The notes: a model not told the origin generated them from the letters alone. Positions 47,590 through 56,236 are shown, counted from the stretch's first letter. The stretch: 64,000 nucleotides of DNA from Clostridia bacterium (GCA_910574255.1 CAJTAK010000002.1:310001-374000); one strand, 5' to 3'. Translations and numbers: made by a program.

Positions 47590-49053
47590 TTAGAACTGGA
47601 AGTATAAAAATTCCTGTCCGGTAATATCCAGTGAAAATGTAATCAAGAGTACGGCTCCCCAGTAAACTGCATAGCGGAAGACGGCATTCTGCCTGGACAG
47701 CCGTTCCAGAATGTTAATGCCCAGCTCCTTCATAACGCTGTGAACGGCCAATGCCGCAAGAGCCACCAGCAGAATGGACATATTTCTTTCATTCAGCCCA
47801 AGCTCATAAAGGCCGTTGTTCAGCAGAAGTCCGGTATTACTCCAATCCAGAGATTGTTTCAAAATCCGGAAAGCTCCTGTCAGTGTATCAGAGCGGAAGA
47901 AAACCCAGGCAATATCCACCAGAACAAACGTTTTTAGAGTCCGCAGACATTTCCAGGAAAAATTCTCTGTATTCACATGAAGCCATCTATAACATTTGGA
48001 TAATGCCGGCTCTATAAACTCCCCGATGATTTGGTATAAGCCATGGAGGGCCCCCCAAAAGACAAAGGTAATATCAGCCCCATGCCATAAGCCGCTGGCA
48101 AGAAATGTAATCAGGAGATTTCTGTATTTGATCCCCTTGCCTCTTCTGCTTCCCCCAAGAGGAATGTAAAGGTAATCCCGCAGCCAGGAGCTTAAGGAAA
48201 TGTGCCACCTTCTCCAAAAATCCTTAATGGTACAGGCCAGATACGGCTGGGAAAAATTTTCCATCAACTCATAGCCCAAAACCTTTGCGGCACCTCTGGC
48301 AATCACAGAATACCCCATGAAATCTCCATAGATTTGAAACGCAAAAAGCACATTTGCCAGGACAAGCTGAAAGCCATGATAAGAAACATAATCCCCATAG
48401 ACCGTATTTACCAGAACGGCACACCGATCCGCAACCACAAGCTTCAGAAAATATCCCCACAGCATCAAAAGAAGTCCCTCTCTTACTCTGTCATATTCAA
48501 ATCGCCTGGGCTGTGCCAACTGCTTTAACAGGTTCTTGGAACGTTCAATGGGTCCTGCTACAAGCTGGGGAAAGAAGGACACGAACAGCGCATAACGGAA
48601 GAAATTTTTTTCCGCATAAATCTCTCCCCGATATACATCCATGGTATAACTCAGAGCCTGAAAAATATAAAAGGAAATTCCCACCGGCAGCAAAATGTCA
48701 AAAGCCGGAACCTGCAGTTCAATGTGAATTGCTCTGAAAATCTGCCCCAGCAGCTCTAACATAAAATTGATATATTTGAAATAAAACAGGATGCCCAGAT
48801 TCAAGAAAAAACTCCCTGCAGCTATCCATTTTTTATAAGAGAGCCTTCCCTTTGCCCGTTCCAGCAAAATTCCGCTCATATAGGTAATTGCTGTAGATGT
48901 CAGAAGCAAAAGAGCATATTTTGCATTCCAGCACATATAAAAATAATAGCTTGCAATAAGCAGCCACATATTTTTGATTTTCCGTGGGATAATGAAATAA
49001 ATCAGTACTACAATCGGAAAAAAGATCAAAAACCCCATTGAATTAAACAGCAT
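47590..49053 (-). CDS. MBOAT-family O-acyltransferase (AlgI/DltB/PatA type)
   Basis: A 487-residue polytopic membrane protein with about eleven helices. Signatures are FILLPVGISFYIFQALSYTM-type text near 115, FFPQLVAGPIER near 180, FWRRWHISLSSWLRDYLYIPLGG near 290 and the catalytic His in ASGLWHGADITFVFWG near 328. It moves acyl groups across the membrane for O-acylation of wall or polysaccharide. ATG at 49053 follows GGGAGG. Paired with the SGNH gene downstream. Confidence 0.9.
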   Translation of the reverse strand: MLFNSMGFLIFFPIVVLIYFIIPRKIKNMWLLIASYYFYMCWNAKYALLLLTSTAITYMSGILLERAKGRLSYKKWIAAGSFFLNLGILFYFKYINFMLELLGQIFRAIHIELQVPAFDILLPVGISFYIFQALSYTMDVYRGEIYAEKNFFRYALFVSFFPQLVAGPIERSKNLLKQLAQPRRFEYDRVREGLLLMLWGYFLKLVVADRCAVLVNTVYGDYVSYHGFQLVLANVLFAFQIYGDFMGYSVIARGAAKVLGYELMENFSQPYLACTIKDFWRRWHISLSSWLRDYLYIPLGGSRRGKGIKYRNLLITFLASGLWHGADITFVFWGALHGLYQIIGEFIEPALSKCYRWLHVNTENFSWKCLRTLKTFVLVDIAWVFFRSDTLTGAFRILKQSLDWSNTGLLLNNGLYELGLNERNMSILLVALAALAVHSVMKELGINILERLSRQNAVFRYAVYWGAVLLITFSLDITGQEFLYFQF

Positions 49054-49173
49054 AAGTACCTCCCGAATCGTCCGTTGTCGTATGATCACTTGTTTTTTAT
49101 TCTACTATTCCTCCCTGAATGATTCAAGTGAACCTGATAATTTTTTTATTTTAAAACGTGCGTATACGCCATA

Positions 49174-49205
49174 AAGCAGGGGAAAGCTACCGCTTTCCCC
49201 TGCTT
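49174..49205 (-). terminator. Terminator-like hairpin after the Nim-like gene
   Basis: AAGCAGGGGAAAGC pairs perfectly with GCTTTCCCCTGCTT around 4 bases; on the minus strand it is followed by TATGGCG, so the T-run is poor. 60 bases past the stop. Confidence 0.5.
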
Positions 49206-49265
49206 TGCACTGCGGACTTCCGCTTCCAGCATCCCCTGCACTGCAGACTTAACGCCCCTCTCCAC

Positions 49266-49736
49266 CTATTTTGCACGCCGCTTTCCCGTCATCTGCTCCA
49301 CCCGGAGCTTCAGCACCCTGGTCTTCGACACCGTTGCCTCATTATACCGAAAGCCGGCCGGAACCGGATAATGCTCCATCAGAATATCCAGAGCCGGTAT
49401 TTTCTCTTCCTCCAAAACCTCTTCCACCACGCCAAAGCCTATTACGCTCTCATAGCACATGGTACAGTTTCCCCGCTCCATATCCGTATACAATGTATGA
49501 CCGCAGTCCATCTCGAAGCAAACCTTGGGGTTCCTTTCAAGCAGCTCATACTTCATTCCCTCCAGGGCGCCATGAAAATACAGGGTCACCTGTGTTTCTT
49601 CCACTTCCATGCCAAAGTTCAGCGGAATTACATAGGGATATTCCCCTCCCTGCATAGCAATCCGGCAGACATCACATTTCCTCATTACTTCTACTATCTC
49701 ATCAAAATCCTGAATCTCTCTGTCTCTTCTCCGCAC
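49266..49736 (-). CDS. Pyridoxamine 5'-phosphate oxidase-fold protein (NimA-like)
   Basis: A 156-residue split-barrel flavin-binding protein of the NimA/PNPOx-like family. Features are REIQDFDEIVEVMRKCDVCR at the start, YPYVIPLNFG, LYFHGALEGMKYELLERNP and CFEMDCGH near 90, and the YESVIGFG turn. Some members reduce 5-nitroimidazole drugs; most are of unknown function, so drug resistance should not be assumed. Confidence 0.85.
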   Translation of the reverse strand: MRRRDREIQDFDEIVEVMRKCDVCRIAMQGGEYPYVIPLNFGMEVEETQVTLYFHGALEGMKYELLERNPKVCFEMDCGHTLYTDMERGNCTMCYESVIGFGVVEEVLEEEKIPALDILMEHYPVPAGFRYNEATVSKTRVLKLRVEQMTGKRRAK

Positions 49737-49972
49737 AGCGGTTTCCCTCCCGTTCTTTCACTTCTCTTTCCCTTTACATAGCGGCAGGGCGGAAACAACT
49801 CCCACCCTGCAATTAATTCTACTATGCCTTTTTACCGCCTGCTTGTCAAGCATTTCAAAAAAATTTAACAATATTTAACAACTTCGCAAAAATCTTTGGA
49901 ATACGTGCTGCCAAAAAAACAGATTGTGAAAGTTCCCGGTTACAGCGAGATTTTCTCAAGGCTGTCTGCTGC

Positions 49973-50167
49973 CTACTGGGCTGCTGCCGCTGATTTGCTC
50001 TTTTGGACTAACCTGATAATACAATAGTAGAACAATACCGATACGGCCACCTTTGAAAATACCTCTCCAATATGGAAAGAAAATACATAGGTTAATACCA
50101 TCTGCACCATGATAATAACTGCCATTGCGATTGTTGCTATTACTGCTCCTTTTAATATCTCTTTCAT
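49973..50167 (-). CDS. Small two-helix membrane protein
   Basis: A 64-residue protein with two hydrophobic segments (AVIATIAMAVIIMVQMVLTY and FSKVAVSVLFYYCIIRLV) and a short basic/alanine tail. AAGGGG lies before the ATG. It follows the OadG-like mini-gene by 165 bases on the same strand; an association is possible but I do not recognise the family. Similar in layout to small DUF2798-type proteins. Confidence 0.5.
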   Translation of the reverse strand: MKEILKGAVIATIAMAVIIMVQMVLTYVFSFHIGEVFSKVAVSVLFYYCIIRLVQKSKSAAAAQ

Positions 50168-50332
50168 TTTGAATACCCCTTTTCTTTATTTTCTGATATT
50201 AGAATATCAGATTTCATTTTCCCGTTCCATTGATTTACCTTACAATTTTGATTCTTAGCTTACATTTTTGTAAGTTAGCAAAAGCATGGTACTTGGCTCA
50301 TTGCCTGCGGGAATAAAGTTCTGAGGTTTCCG

Positions 50333-50476
50333 TTAATTCTTACGCTCCTGTTTCTCTTCTTTATGAGACAGCTTCCCCATCACACTCACTGCCAAAGTCA
50401 AAAGCCCAATTACTACAAAGATTCCAAGCATTCCTTTTCCCATAATTTCCAATGAGATCAAAAAATTCTGCCACAT
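50333..50476 (-). CDS. Mini OadG-like sodium-pump gamma subunit
   Basis: A 47-residue reading frame: MWQNFLISLEIMGKGMLGIF, then VVIGLLTLAVSVMGKL and a charged tail SHKEEKQERKN. One transmembrane helix with a charged C-terminus and the ISLEIMGKGMLGIF start is typical of OadG/MmdD gamma or delta subunits, which stabilise the decarboxylase on the membrane; this one is unusually short. AGGAGG lies 8 bases before the ATG. It is on the same strand as the OadB-like gene, separated from it by the tandem repeat array. Start and frame are supported by the ribosome site; family assignment is by resemblance. Confidence 0.65.
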   Translation of the reverse strand: MWQNFLISLEIMGKGMLGIFVVIGLLTLAVSVMGKLSHKEEKQERKN

Positions 50477-50490
50477 GCATTTTACCTCCT

Positions 50491-50720
50491 ATTTAAGTCC
50501 CGTAGTACCTCTAACAGCACCACTATTATAGAACAATTTCCGGCCGCAAATAACTTGCGTCCATAAATTGTTCTGGCACTGCACGAGGTACTACTGATTT
50601 AAGTCCCGTAGTACCTCTAACAGCACCACTATTATAGAACAATTTCCGGCCGCAAATAACTTGCGTCCATAAATTGTTCTGGCGCTCCACGAGGTACTAC
50701 TGATTTAAGTCCCGTAGTAC
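50491..50720 (-). repeat. Tandem array of 93-bp structured units (106-bp period), array 2
   Basis: Two full units (from 50491 and 50597) and the start of a third (50703), period exactly 106. GTAGTACCTC (50502-50511) pairs with GAGGTACTAC (50585-50594), a 93-base span, with 13-base spacers. Nested stems are AGAACAATTT/AAATTGTTCT (perfect 10 bp) and CGCAA/TTGCG at the tip. The core is homologous to array 1 at 21175-21383, but the outer stem has a different sequence. The third unit merges with the stop codon of oadB. Confidence 0.85.
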
Positions 50721-51857
50721 CTACAAATACGCCGACACCAGCCCAATAATCAGGCCGCCTGCAATCACCGACGCAATCTGCCCGGATACATTGGCTCCGA
50801 TTGCATGCATCAGTATTATATTTCCCGGGTCCTCCTCCAGGGCCATCTTCTGGACTACCCGCGCCGACATGGGAAATGCGGAGATTCCTGCCGCCCCAAT
50901 CATGGGATTCACTTTCCTTTTCCGGAAAAGATTCAGGAATTTTGCCAACAGCACGCCGCCGATGCTGTCAAAAACAAATGCAATCAAACCAATCCCCATA
51001 ATCAAAAGCGTATCCACATTCACAAAAGCTTCCCCACGCATACTAAAAGAAATGGTCAGTCCCAAAAGCAGCGTAATCAAATTGGCCAGCACATTCTGCG
51101 CCGTATCTGACAGCGTCCCCAGCACACCGCATTCCCGAATCAGATTGCCGAACATAAGAAATCCGACCAAGGCTACCGACTGGGGAGCCACCAGCCCCAC
51201 CAAAAAAGTAGTCAGTATGGGAAAAGCAATCCGCATCCCCTTGGACACCGTCCCCGGCATATACTCCATCCGAATGCTCCGTTCTTTCTTTGTGGTCACC
51301 AACCGAATGGCAAAGGGCTGCACAATGGGCACCAGCGCCATATAGGAATAGGCCGCCACCGCAATGGCCCCCACATATCTTGAATGAAGAATCTGCGACA
51401 CCAGAATCGAAGTAGGCCCGTCAGCTGCCCCGATAATCCCGATGGAAGCAGCATCCTTTAAATCAAAGCCCAAAAGCACCGCTGTGCTCAGGGCAAAGAA
51501 AATTCCAAACTGTGCCCCCGCCCCAAACAGGAACATGGAGGGCATAGACAACAGCGGTCCGAAATCTATCATGGCGCCAATTCCAATAAAGAGCAGAATC
51601 GGCAAAGCCTCCGATGCCTCGATCCCCACCTGGAACAGCCATTCAATGATTCCGTTTACCACTCCGATTCCCTCTACATTCTGATTGAGCACACCGGACA
51701 AAGGCAGATTCACCAGAATCGCCCCAAAGCCCATGGGCAGAAGCAATGCCGGCTCATAGCCCTTTTTCACCGCCAGATAAATGAGCAAAATGCCGATTCC
51801 ATACATAACAGCCTGTTGCCAGGTGATTTGCAGTAACCCCTCCCATAAAAATTCCAT
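50721..51857 (-). CDS. Sodium-pumping decarboxylase beta subunit (OadB/MmdB/GcdB type)
   Basis: A 378-residue membrane protein of about ten helices that couples decarboxylation of biotin-bound CO2 to Na+ export. The family signature is the mid-protein re-entrant segment GFDLKDAASIGIIGAADGPTSI, containing the essential Asp of GAADGPT; other conserved pieces are FLLFIGIGAMIDFGPLLS-like text near 100 and PMIGAAGISAFPMSARVVQK near 330. ATG at 51857 follows AAAGGAGGAGC. No biotin-dependent alpha subunit is in the window, so the substrate (oxaloacetate, methylmalonyl-CoA or glutaconyl-CoA) cannot be told. Its leader carries a riboswitch-like RNA. Confidence 0.92.
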   Translation of the reverse strand: MEFLWEGLLQITWQQAVMYGIGILLIYLAVKKGYEPALLLPMGFGAILVNLPLSGVLNQNVEGIGVVNGIIEWLFQVGIEASEALPILLFIGIGAMIDFGPLLSMPSMFLFGAGAQFGIFFALSTAVLLGFDLKDAASIGIIGAADGPTSILVSQILHSRYVGAIAVAAYSYMALVPIVQPFAIRLVTTKKERSIRMEYMPGTVSKGMRIAFPILTTFLVGLVAPQSVALVGFLMFGNLIRECGVLGTLSDTAQNVLANLITLLLGLTISFSMRGEAFVNVDTLLIMGIGLIAFVFDSIGGVLLAKFLNLFRKRKVNPMIGAAGISAFPMSARVVQKMALEEDPGNIILMHAIGANVSGQIASVIAGGLIIGLVSAYL

Positions 51858-51923
51858 TGAATGCTCCTCCTTTGTTATTTTTGGCAGACAATTCATCTTT
51901 TAGAGACTTGATAGAATACTGAT

Positions 51924-51961
51924 AAAAAAAGAGACCTCTGGCATCCTCTGCCAAAAGTCTC
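51924..51961 (-). terminator. Leader terminator in the 5' UTR of the oadB-like gene
   Basis: On the minus strand GAGACTTTTGGCA pairs with TGCCAGAGGTCTC around 5 bases and is followed by TTTTTTT. It lies about 65 bases upstream of the start codon, after the aptamer, so it is an attenuator rather than a gene-end terminator. Confidence 0.85.
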
Positions 51962-52045
51962 GTTCTTTCTTATGTGAGAAAGTGTGCAACCATGACACAT
52001 AGGTCAGGGTATGTTGATTGCACCTTTTAACTACTCCCTTTTGTC
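51950..52045 (-). ncRNA. yybP-ykoY-like (Mn2+-type) riboswitch aptamer
   Basis: The leader contains GGGAGTAG at its 5' side followed by ATCAACATACCCTGACC, two sequence blocks I associate with the yybP-ykoY class. A GTGCAA/TTGCAC helix closes the inner part. The 5' strand GACAAAAG (52038-52045) can pair with CTTTTGGC (51950-51957). The latter is also the 5' side of the leader terminator, giving mutually exclusive P1 and terminator. This predicts ligand-induced expression. Class assignment is from memory of the consensus; another cation ligand is possible given the sodium pump downstream. Confidence 0.6.
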
Positions 52046-52051
52046 TTTTTT

Positions 52052-52080
52052 ACCTTAGCACAATCCAAAAGTACTGTCAA
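52052..52080 (-). promoter_or_regulatory. Promoter of the riboswitch-oadB transcript
   Basis: On the minus strand TTGACA (52075-52080) and TAAGGT (52052-52057) with a 17-base spacer, just before the aptamer. Confidence 0.7.
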
Positions 52081-52166
52081 CAAATAAGCCGCATTTTTAC
52101 CATTCAAAAGCCTAAATACAGTATCTAATTATTTGCTGAATACTATACTTATTTGCTGTCAGAATT

Positions 52167-53432
52167 TCAATAATTAATTCCGCTTACTGCCAGCTTCCCA
52201 TTTTGCACTCCAAAGGTAATGCTTGGGGCTCCGTCCTTGTCGTACATGGTAAAGCCGGCCATGCTGGGGCTTAAGCTGCTTTCGTCAGCTCCTGCTATGG
52301 AGCGAATCATTTCGTCCGTGAAAAGCTGATCTATGTTTAGGGAGGTAAACTCTTCTCTGCTTTCTACAATCTGTCCCTCCGGTTCAAAGCCTACATAAAC
52401 AGGGAATCCTGTCAGATCTGCCAGCTTTTCTATATCCTTTTTGGCAACGGCTTCTTTTATCATGCCTGCAAATTGGATTATGGCTTCCTGGGGTACTTCA
52501 AAGCTGTCTACGTAGTTATATCCATTCTCTTCATAGTTATCCCCGGACTGCGGTTCTTCTTCCCATTCTGAAATCCTGAATTCCTGCTGTCCCGCTGCCC
52601 CCGGAGCTATCTCATATTGATCCAGTACAATTACCGGCACTCCGTCAGAGTCCATATAAAAGGCTGTATCTGCATCTATGCCTTTCCACTCGTCCATCCA
52701 ATATTCGATTCCTGTCTCTTCCTCTCGCTTTGCTGCCTGACGGCGGATGCTCTGTTTTGCAATCTCCGCATACTGATCGCCCAAAACGTCTTCTAGGGTT
52801 ATCCATTTGCCTGCTTTCAGATCAAAATTGTAATATTTTGTCTCGCTGTATGCATTGGTCCAATTTTCGGTTCCTATTACTGCCAGGGAGAGATATTGAT
52901 CCGTCTGTGCTTTTACCTCATACCAGACTTTAATGGTTATGTTGTGCTCTATCCATTCTTCTTTTGTACCGCCGGTTTCCAGGAATGCCTGCTTGTATTC
53001 TTCCGCCCTCTCTTCCGCTTCCCTGGCATATTGTTCACAGAAGCCGTGGATTTCTTCATTTACTTCTTTCTCCAGGCCCTTTAAATCTTCTGAAATCATC
53101 TCAATGCTTGGGATTTCCACGGAGATTTTTAAGTCCTCTGTGTTTGTCTCATAAGACCGGAATGTTACAACTTCTGCCAATGCTCCAAGCACCGGGATAT
53201 GGCTGACTCCCTTTGCGAAAGCTTCGCTGGTATTAATGCCTGCCGTAAACAGGACTGCTATCGCTGCCGCTGCTGCAGCAGCCTTTTTTATATAGGAGTT
53301 TCTTTTTATTTTTATCAGGTTTTTATGATGCTGTTTCTCTGCTTTTTCTACTTCCAGCATAATCCGTTCTGAGAGTTCTTCGGGAATGGGATTACTGTCA
53401 TATTTTTGCTTTGTCTCTTTCATGCGTTTCAT
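52167..53432 (-). CDS. RsiV-like anti-sigma factor
   Basis: A 421-residue single-pass membrane protein. The N-terminal 45 cytoplasmic residues should hold the sigma factor; a helix at about 50-68 (AAAAAAAIAVLFTAG) crosses the membrane. The extracellular part has a DUF4163/DUF3298-like domain (LSLAVIGTENWTNAYSETKY; KAGKWITLEDVLGDQY; YEIAPGAAGQQEFRI), as in RsiV, which in B. subtilis binds lysozyme and is then cleaved to free SigV. Start overlaps the sigma-factor stop (ATGA). Lysozyme sensing here is inferred from the family. Confidence 0.85.
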   Translation of the reverse strand: MKRMKETKQKYDSNPIPEELSERIMLEVEKAEKQHHKNLIKIKRNSYIKKAAAAAAAIAVLFTAGINTSEAFAKGVSHIPVLGALAEVVTFRSYETNTEDLKISVEIPSIEMISEDLKGLEKEVNEEIHGFCEQYAREAEERAEEYKQAFLETGGTKEEWIEHNITIKVWYEVKAQTDQYLSLAVIGTENWTNAYSETKYYNFDLKAGKWITLEDVLGDQYAEIAKQSIRRQAAKREEETGIEYWMDEWKGIDADTAFYMDSDGVPVIVLDQYEIAPGAAGQQEFRISEWEEEPQSGDNYEENGYNYVDSFEVPQEAIIQFAGMIKEAVAKKDIEKLADLTGFPVYVGFEPEGQIVESREEFTSLNIDQLFTDEMIRSIAGADESSLSPSMAGFTMYDKDGAPSITFGVQNGKLAVSGINY

Positions 53433-53923
53433 ATAGCTTCCTCCTCTCCTATCTTAACTTTTAGCGTCTTCAGGCCCCTGTATAGCTTTGCTTTTACTGT
53501 GTTCAAGTTCATTTTTAAAACCCGGGCAATTTCATTTAGCGACAATTCTTCATAAAATCTCAGCTTAATGATATTTTGAACATCTTTCTCCAATTGGTTG
53601 ATTTCATCGTACAGGTCGTCATGGATTTGAAATCCTGCCTCTTCATAAGGAATTTCCCAGTGCTGATCATCATCTGCTAATACCAGCCGTTTTTTTGCAT
53701 TTAAAAGAGCAATGCTTTCATTGATTACGATTCTGTAGAACCATGTTTTTATGGCGTTCTCGTTTCTCAGGCTTTCGTAATGCTCCAATGCTTTGCAGAC
53801 GGAATTTTGCACCGCATCCAGGGCATCTTCCTGGTTTTTTACATAGCTGAAAGCCAGACGGTAAAACTTGTCCTGATTTTCAATGATGTAGGCCGCCAGT
53901 TTCTCATATAGTTCCTGTTTCAA
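53429..53923 (-). CDS. ECF sigma factor (SigV-like)
   Basis: A 164-residue ECF sigma factor. Region 2 has FYRLAFSYVKNQEDALDAVQ and TWFYRIVINESI; region 4 has IIKLRFYEELSLNEIARVLK then NTVKAKLYRGLKTLK. The TTG start at 53923 is preceded by AAAGGAGG and gives the usual family length; longer versions read through the leader. It is co-transcribed with, and overlaps, the membrane anti-sigma gene, so it is probably released by an envelope stress signal. Confidence 0.88.
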   Translation of the reverse strand: MKQELYEKLAAYIIENQDKFYRLAFSYVKNQEDALDAVQNSVCKALEHYESLRNENAIKTWFYRIVINESIALLNAKKRLVLADDDQHWEIPYEEAGFQIHDDLYDEINQLEKDVQNIIKLRFYEELSLNEIARVLKMNLNTVKAKLYRGLKTLKVKIGEEEAI

Positions 53924-54144
53924 AGGAATTTCGCCTCCTTTCTTTTTACAATGTATAGATAATTGAATGTCCGAAAAAGTTGCAATTCTTTTATTAAAAT
54001 GTTCAAAAAGAAAGGGGCCGCCGGCGCAGCCCTCTTTTTTACTATTCAAATTATTTTTTTACCTTTGCTTTCACCAGCATCATCATGGGTCTTCGAAGCT
54101 CATCTTTCTTTCCCGAAAGCTTTGGAATTAGTGGCTTTTTGTCT

Positions 54145-54732
54145 CTATTCTTTCAGATTTCCTTTTTTGATGTGCTTCTTTATGATGCTGTCCGTTACTT
54201 CATACAGCTTTTCCGAACCCAGCTTTGTTCTTGACTGCCGCCCGTAGACCTGCTTTGCCGTCACACCATGCTCTTTCCAGTCGTTTCCGTCATTGCTGTC
54301 GTTTAAAATCAGGGGCTGCAGGTTGTCCATGGCATGAGCATACTTGGATTCTGCTGTCTCGCCTGCCTCAAATTCATCAAACAATGCAATCAATTCCTGC
54401 TTTTGGTCCTGAGGAAGCATGGAATACAGCTTTTCCTTTGCCGCATCTTCTCTTGCTTTTTGGGTTTTGAGATTTTCCGCATCATAGGCATAGGTATCTC
54501 CGGCTTCTATCTCTACAATGTCATGGATTAGGCACATGAGCATTACCTTTGTTATGTCCACCTCTTCATTGGCGTATTCCCGCAAGAGGTATGCCATAAT
54601 TGCCATATGCCAGGCATGCTCCGCATCATTTTCATTTCTTCCGTGACCGGATAAATGGGTCTGTCGGAAAATGTTCTTTTCTTTGTCAATCTCCATGGAA
54701 AAATCCAGTTGCTTTTTTAATCTCTCGTCCAT
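54145..54732 (-). CDS. HD-domain phosphohydrolase (YfbR/HDDC2 type)
   Basis: A 195-residue metal-dependent phosphohydrolase, close to 5'-deoxynucleotidase HD proteins. The metal ligands are in ENDAEHAWHMAIMAY (His), LIHDIVEIEAGDTYAYD (HD) and a later Asp in YAHAMDNLQPLI. It dephosphorylates nucleotides in related proteins. AACAGGAGGACATCC lies before the ATG. Appears intact, in front of a zone of damaged genes. Confidence 0.88.
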   Translation of the reverse strand: MDERLKKQLDFSMEIDKEKNIFRQTHLSGHGRNENDAEHAWHMAIMAYLLREYANEEVDITKVMLMCLIHDIVEIEAGDTYAYDAENLKTQKAREDAAKEKLYSMLPQDQKQELIALFDEFEAGETAESKYAHAMDNLQPLILNDSNDGNDWKEHGVTAKQVYGRQSRTKLGSEKLYEVTDSIIKKHIKKGNLKE

Positions 54733-54757
54733 ATGGATGTCCTCCTGTTAACGCTTA

Positions 54758-54860
54758 TTTATCTAGCAATCTGTCCGTAGGAGGCAACCTTTCCCTCTGG
54801 TATTTCTTCTACGGCAGATCGTATCTCGTATATCAAATCTTCTGTGAGAACTGCAGACAT
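54758..54860 (-). pseudogene. MGMT/ATL-like alkyltransferase N-terminal fragment
   Basis: 34 codons read TEDLIYEIRSAVEEIPEGKV then ASYGQIAR and TAA. The IPxGKVxxYGxIA motif is the start of the DNA-binding domain of O6-alkylguanine alkyltransferase-like proteins, about 100 residues long. The rest, including PCHRV, is absent. No ribosome site. Confidence 0.65.
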
Positions 54861-55019
54861 TTTATTTTCTTCCGATCTATATAGGCTAAAGCAAAGTTTT
54901 ATCATTTAGTACATAAATTATTTATGGTATGACTTTGGATTGTTCAGGCACCTGCAATATCCTGTAAGTGCCTGCATATGGTACTCTGCTTTTAAAACGC
55001 TCGGATCTCTTTTGCCAAA

Positions 55020-55161
55020 CTAATCAGCCGCTTTTTCCTTTGAAAACTCCAAAAGAGCCTTGCCATAGCCGTTCCGTGCAGCCGGGCCGATAAACATTCC
55101 AGAACGCTTCCCTTGTCAAATTCTCCACTTTACGGTAATCGGCAGGTGTCTCCAACCGGAT
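55020..55161 (-). pseudogene. GNAT acetyltransferase remnant with internal deletion
   Basis: One frame reads IRLETPADYRKVENLTREAF then WNVYRPGCTE, the typical start of a YhbS-like GNAT protein. In a second frame the sequence continues with NGYGKALLEFSKEKAAD, the acetyl-CoA-binding helix. The middle is missing and no start codon is left. A further hairpin CAGGCAC...GTGCCTG lies at 54945-54974. Nothing else is seen in 54861-55240. Confidence 0.65.
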
Positions 55162-55240
55162 CCGACAGCTGCTCCATGCCAATCAACGAAGAGATTCGTG
55201 CCGATGTAAAATGTAACTCCTTCAACAAACAAAACGTTTT

Positions 55241-55654
55241 CTATTTTATATTTTTATCAATATAGGCTCTGACTATATCCCAAAATCCATTATAATCATT
55301 TTTTAAGGCAAGCTGCCGGTACAAATTATCATATTCTTTATCATAACTATCCTCGTCTGATTCATACAATTCTTTTGCTCTTTTTAATATATCAGCTTCA
55401 TCTTCTGCTCCGCAACGCTCAAGAGCCTCTATTATCTCTGTACATCTGCCGCATAAATTGCCATTTATTACATCATCTAATCCGTCCATCTGTATACCAG
55501 TATCATAATCAATAATTGAAATCACATCAGACACAAAAACCGGATATTGATTCAGAATTTCATAAACCTCCGGCTCAGAATAAATACTTGCCATAGCCTG
55601 TAAAAAATCATCACCTGTTAAATTCTGACTAAATGCCTTATCAATAAAATTCAT
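55241..55654 (-). CDS. DMP19/DUF4375-like protein
   Basis: A 137-residue acidic protein. The central part GLDDVINGNLCGRCTEIIEALERCG then AEDEADILKRAKELY resembles the DMP19/DUF4375 family, found among immunity-like proteins of polymorphic toxin loci. GGGAGGGTGAT precedes the ATG. No toxin is adjacent; the next two genes are also short and orphan-like. Assignment tentative. Confidence 0.55.
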   Translation of the reverse strand: MNFIDKAFSQNLTGDDFLQAMASIYSEPEVYEILNQYPVFVSDVISIIDYDTGIQMDGLDDVINGNLCGRCTEIIEALERCGAEDEADILKRAKELYESDEDSYDKEYDNLYRQLALKNDYNGFWDIVRAYIDKNIK

Positions 55655-55846
55655 GCCCTTATCACCCTCCCAAATTCCAACTGATGTATTTCATCCAATT
55701 CAATTATCCGCTATAAAAATGCACTTTCGTCCGTCCCCTTCCATTGAACAGATACAATTCAAAAAAATATTATAAAATCAAAACTTCCCCATCAAAAAAG
55801 AGTTCTTTGAAAAAACAATCAAAAAACACAATGAAAAAACTCCTGA

Positions 55847-56209
55847 CTATCTATCTGTCCACCCATCAAACCTTTCAGATATCTGCGGATCATATAACGG
55901 GCAGCCGAAATCAATTAAAATATCCACAAGCAGGTTCATATCCTTCTCCTGCATACCATAGCAGTCAAACCGCACAATCTGAGGTGTTGTAAAAATCTCA
56001 AAAGACCCCCGCCCTTCCTTCTCATACTGACTGTCACTCAAAGCCGTCCAGTCAAAAAAGACAGAAGCAACCTTTTTCAAAATTTCCTTTATGGGAAGCC
56101 CCTCTAGTTCCTCCATCCTTTCGCCATCGCAGCAGGCCCGTTCATATACCCTGCCATCATCATGAACGGCACCCTCTTTGTATTTCCAAAAATTCAAATC
56201 CATACTCAT
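55847..56209 (-). CDS. Hypothetical 120-residue protein, immunity-like
   Basis: I do not recognise a family. The protein starts MSMDLNFWKYKEG, has two Cys (ACCDGERMEELEG), an aromatic-rich middle (VASVFFDWTALSDS) and ends in a conserved-looking LLVDILIDFGCPLYDPQISER tail, a pattern I associate with small immunity proteins that compare residues of a partner, but that is a guess. GAAGGG precedes the ATG. Short AT-rich gap (55655-55846) upstream shows nothing. Confidence 0.55.
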   Translation of the reverse strand: MSMDLNFWKYKEGAVHDDGRVYERACCDGERMEELEGLPIKEILKKVASVFFDWTALSDSQYEKEGRGSFEIFTTPQIVRFDCYGMQEKDMNLLVDILIDFGCPLYDPQISERFDGWTDR

Positions 56210-56236
56210 AACAAACCCTTCTTTCCTTTTTAAATT

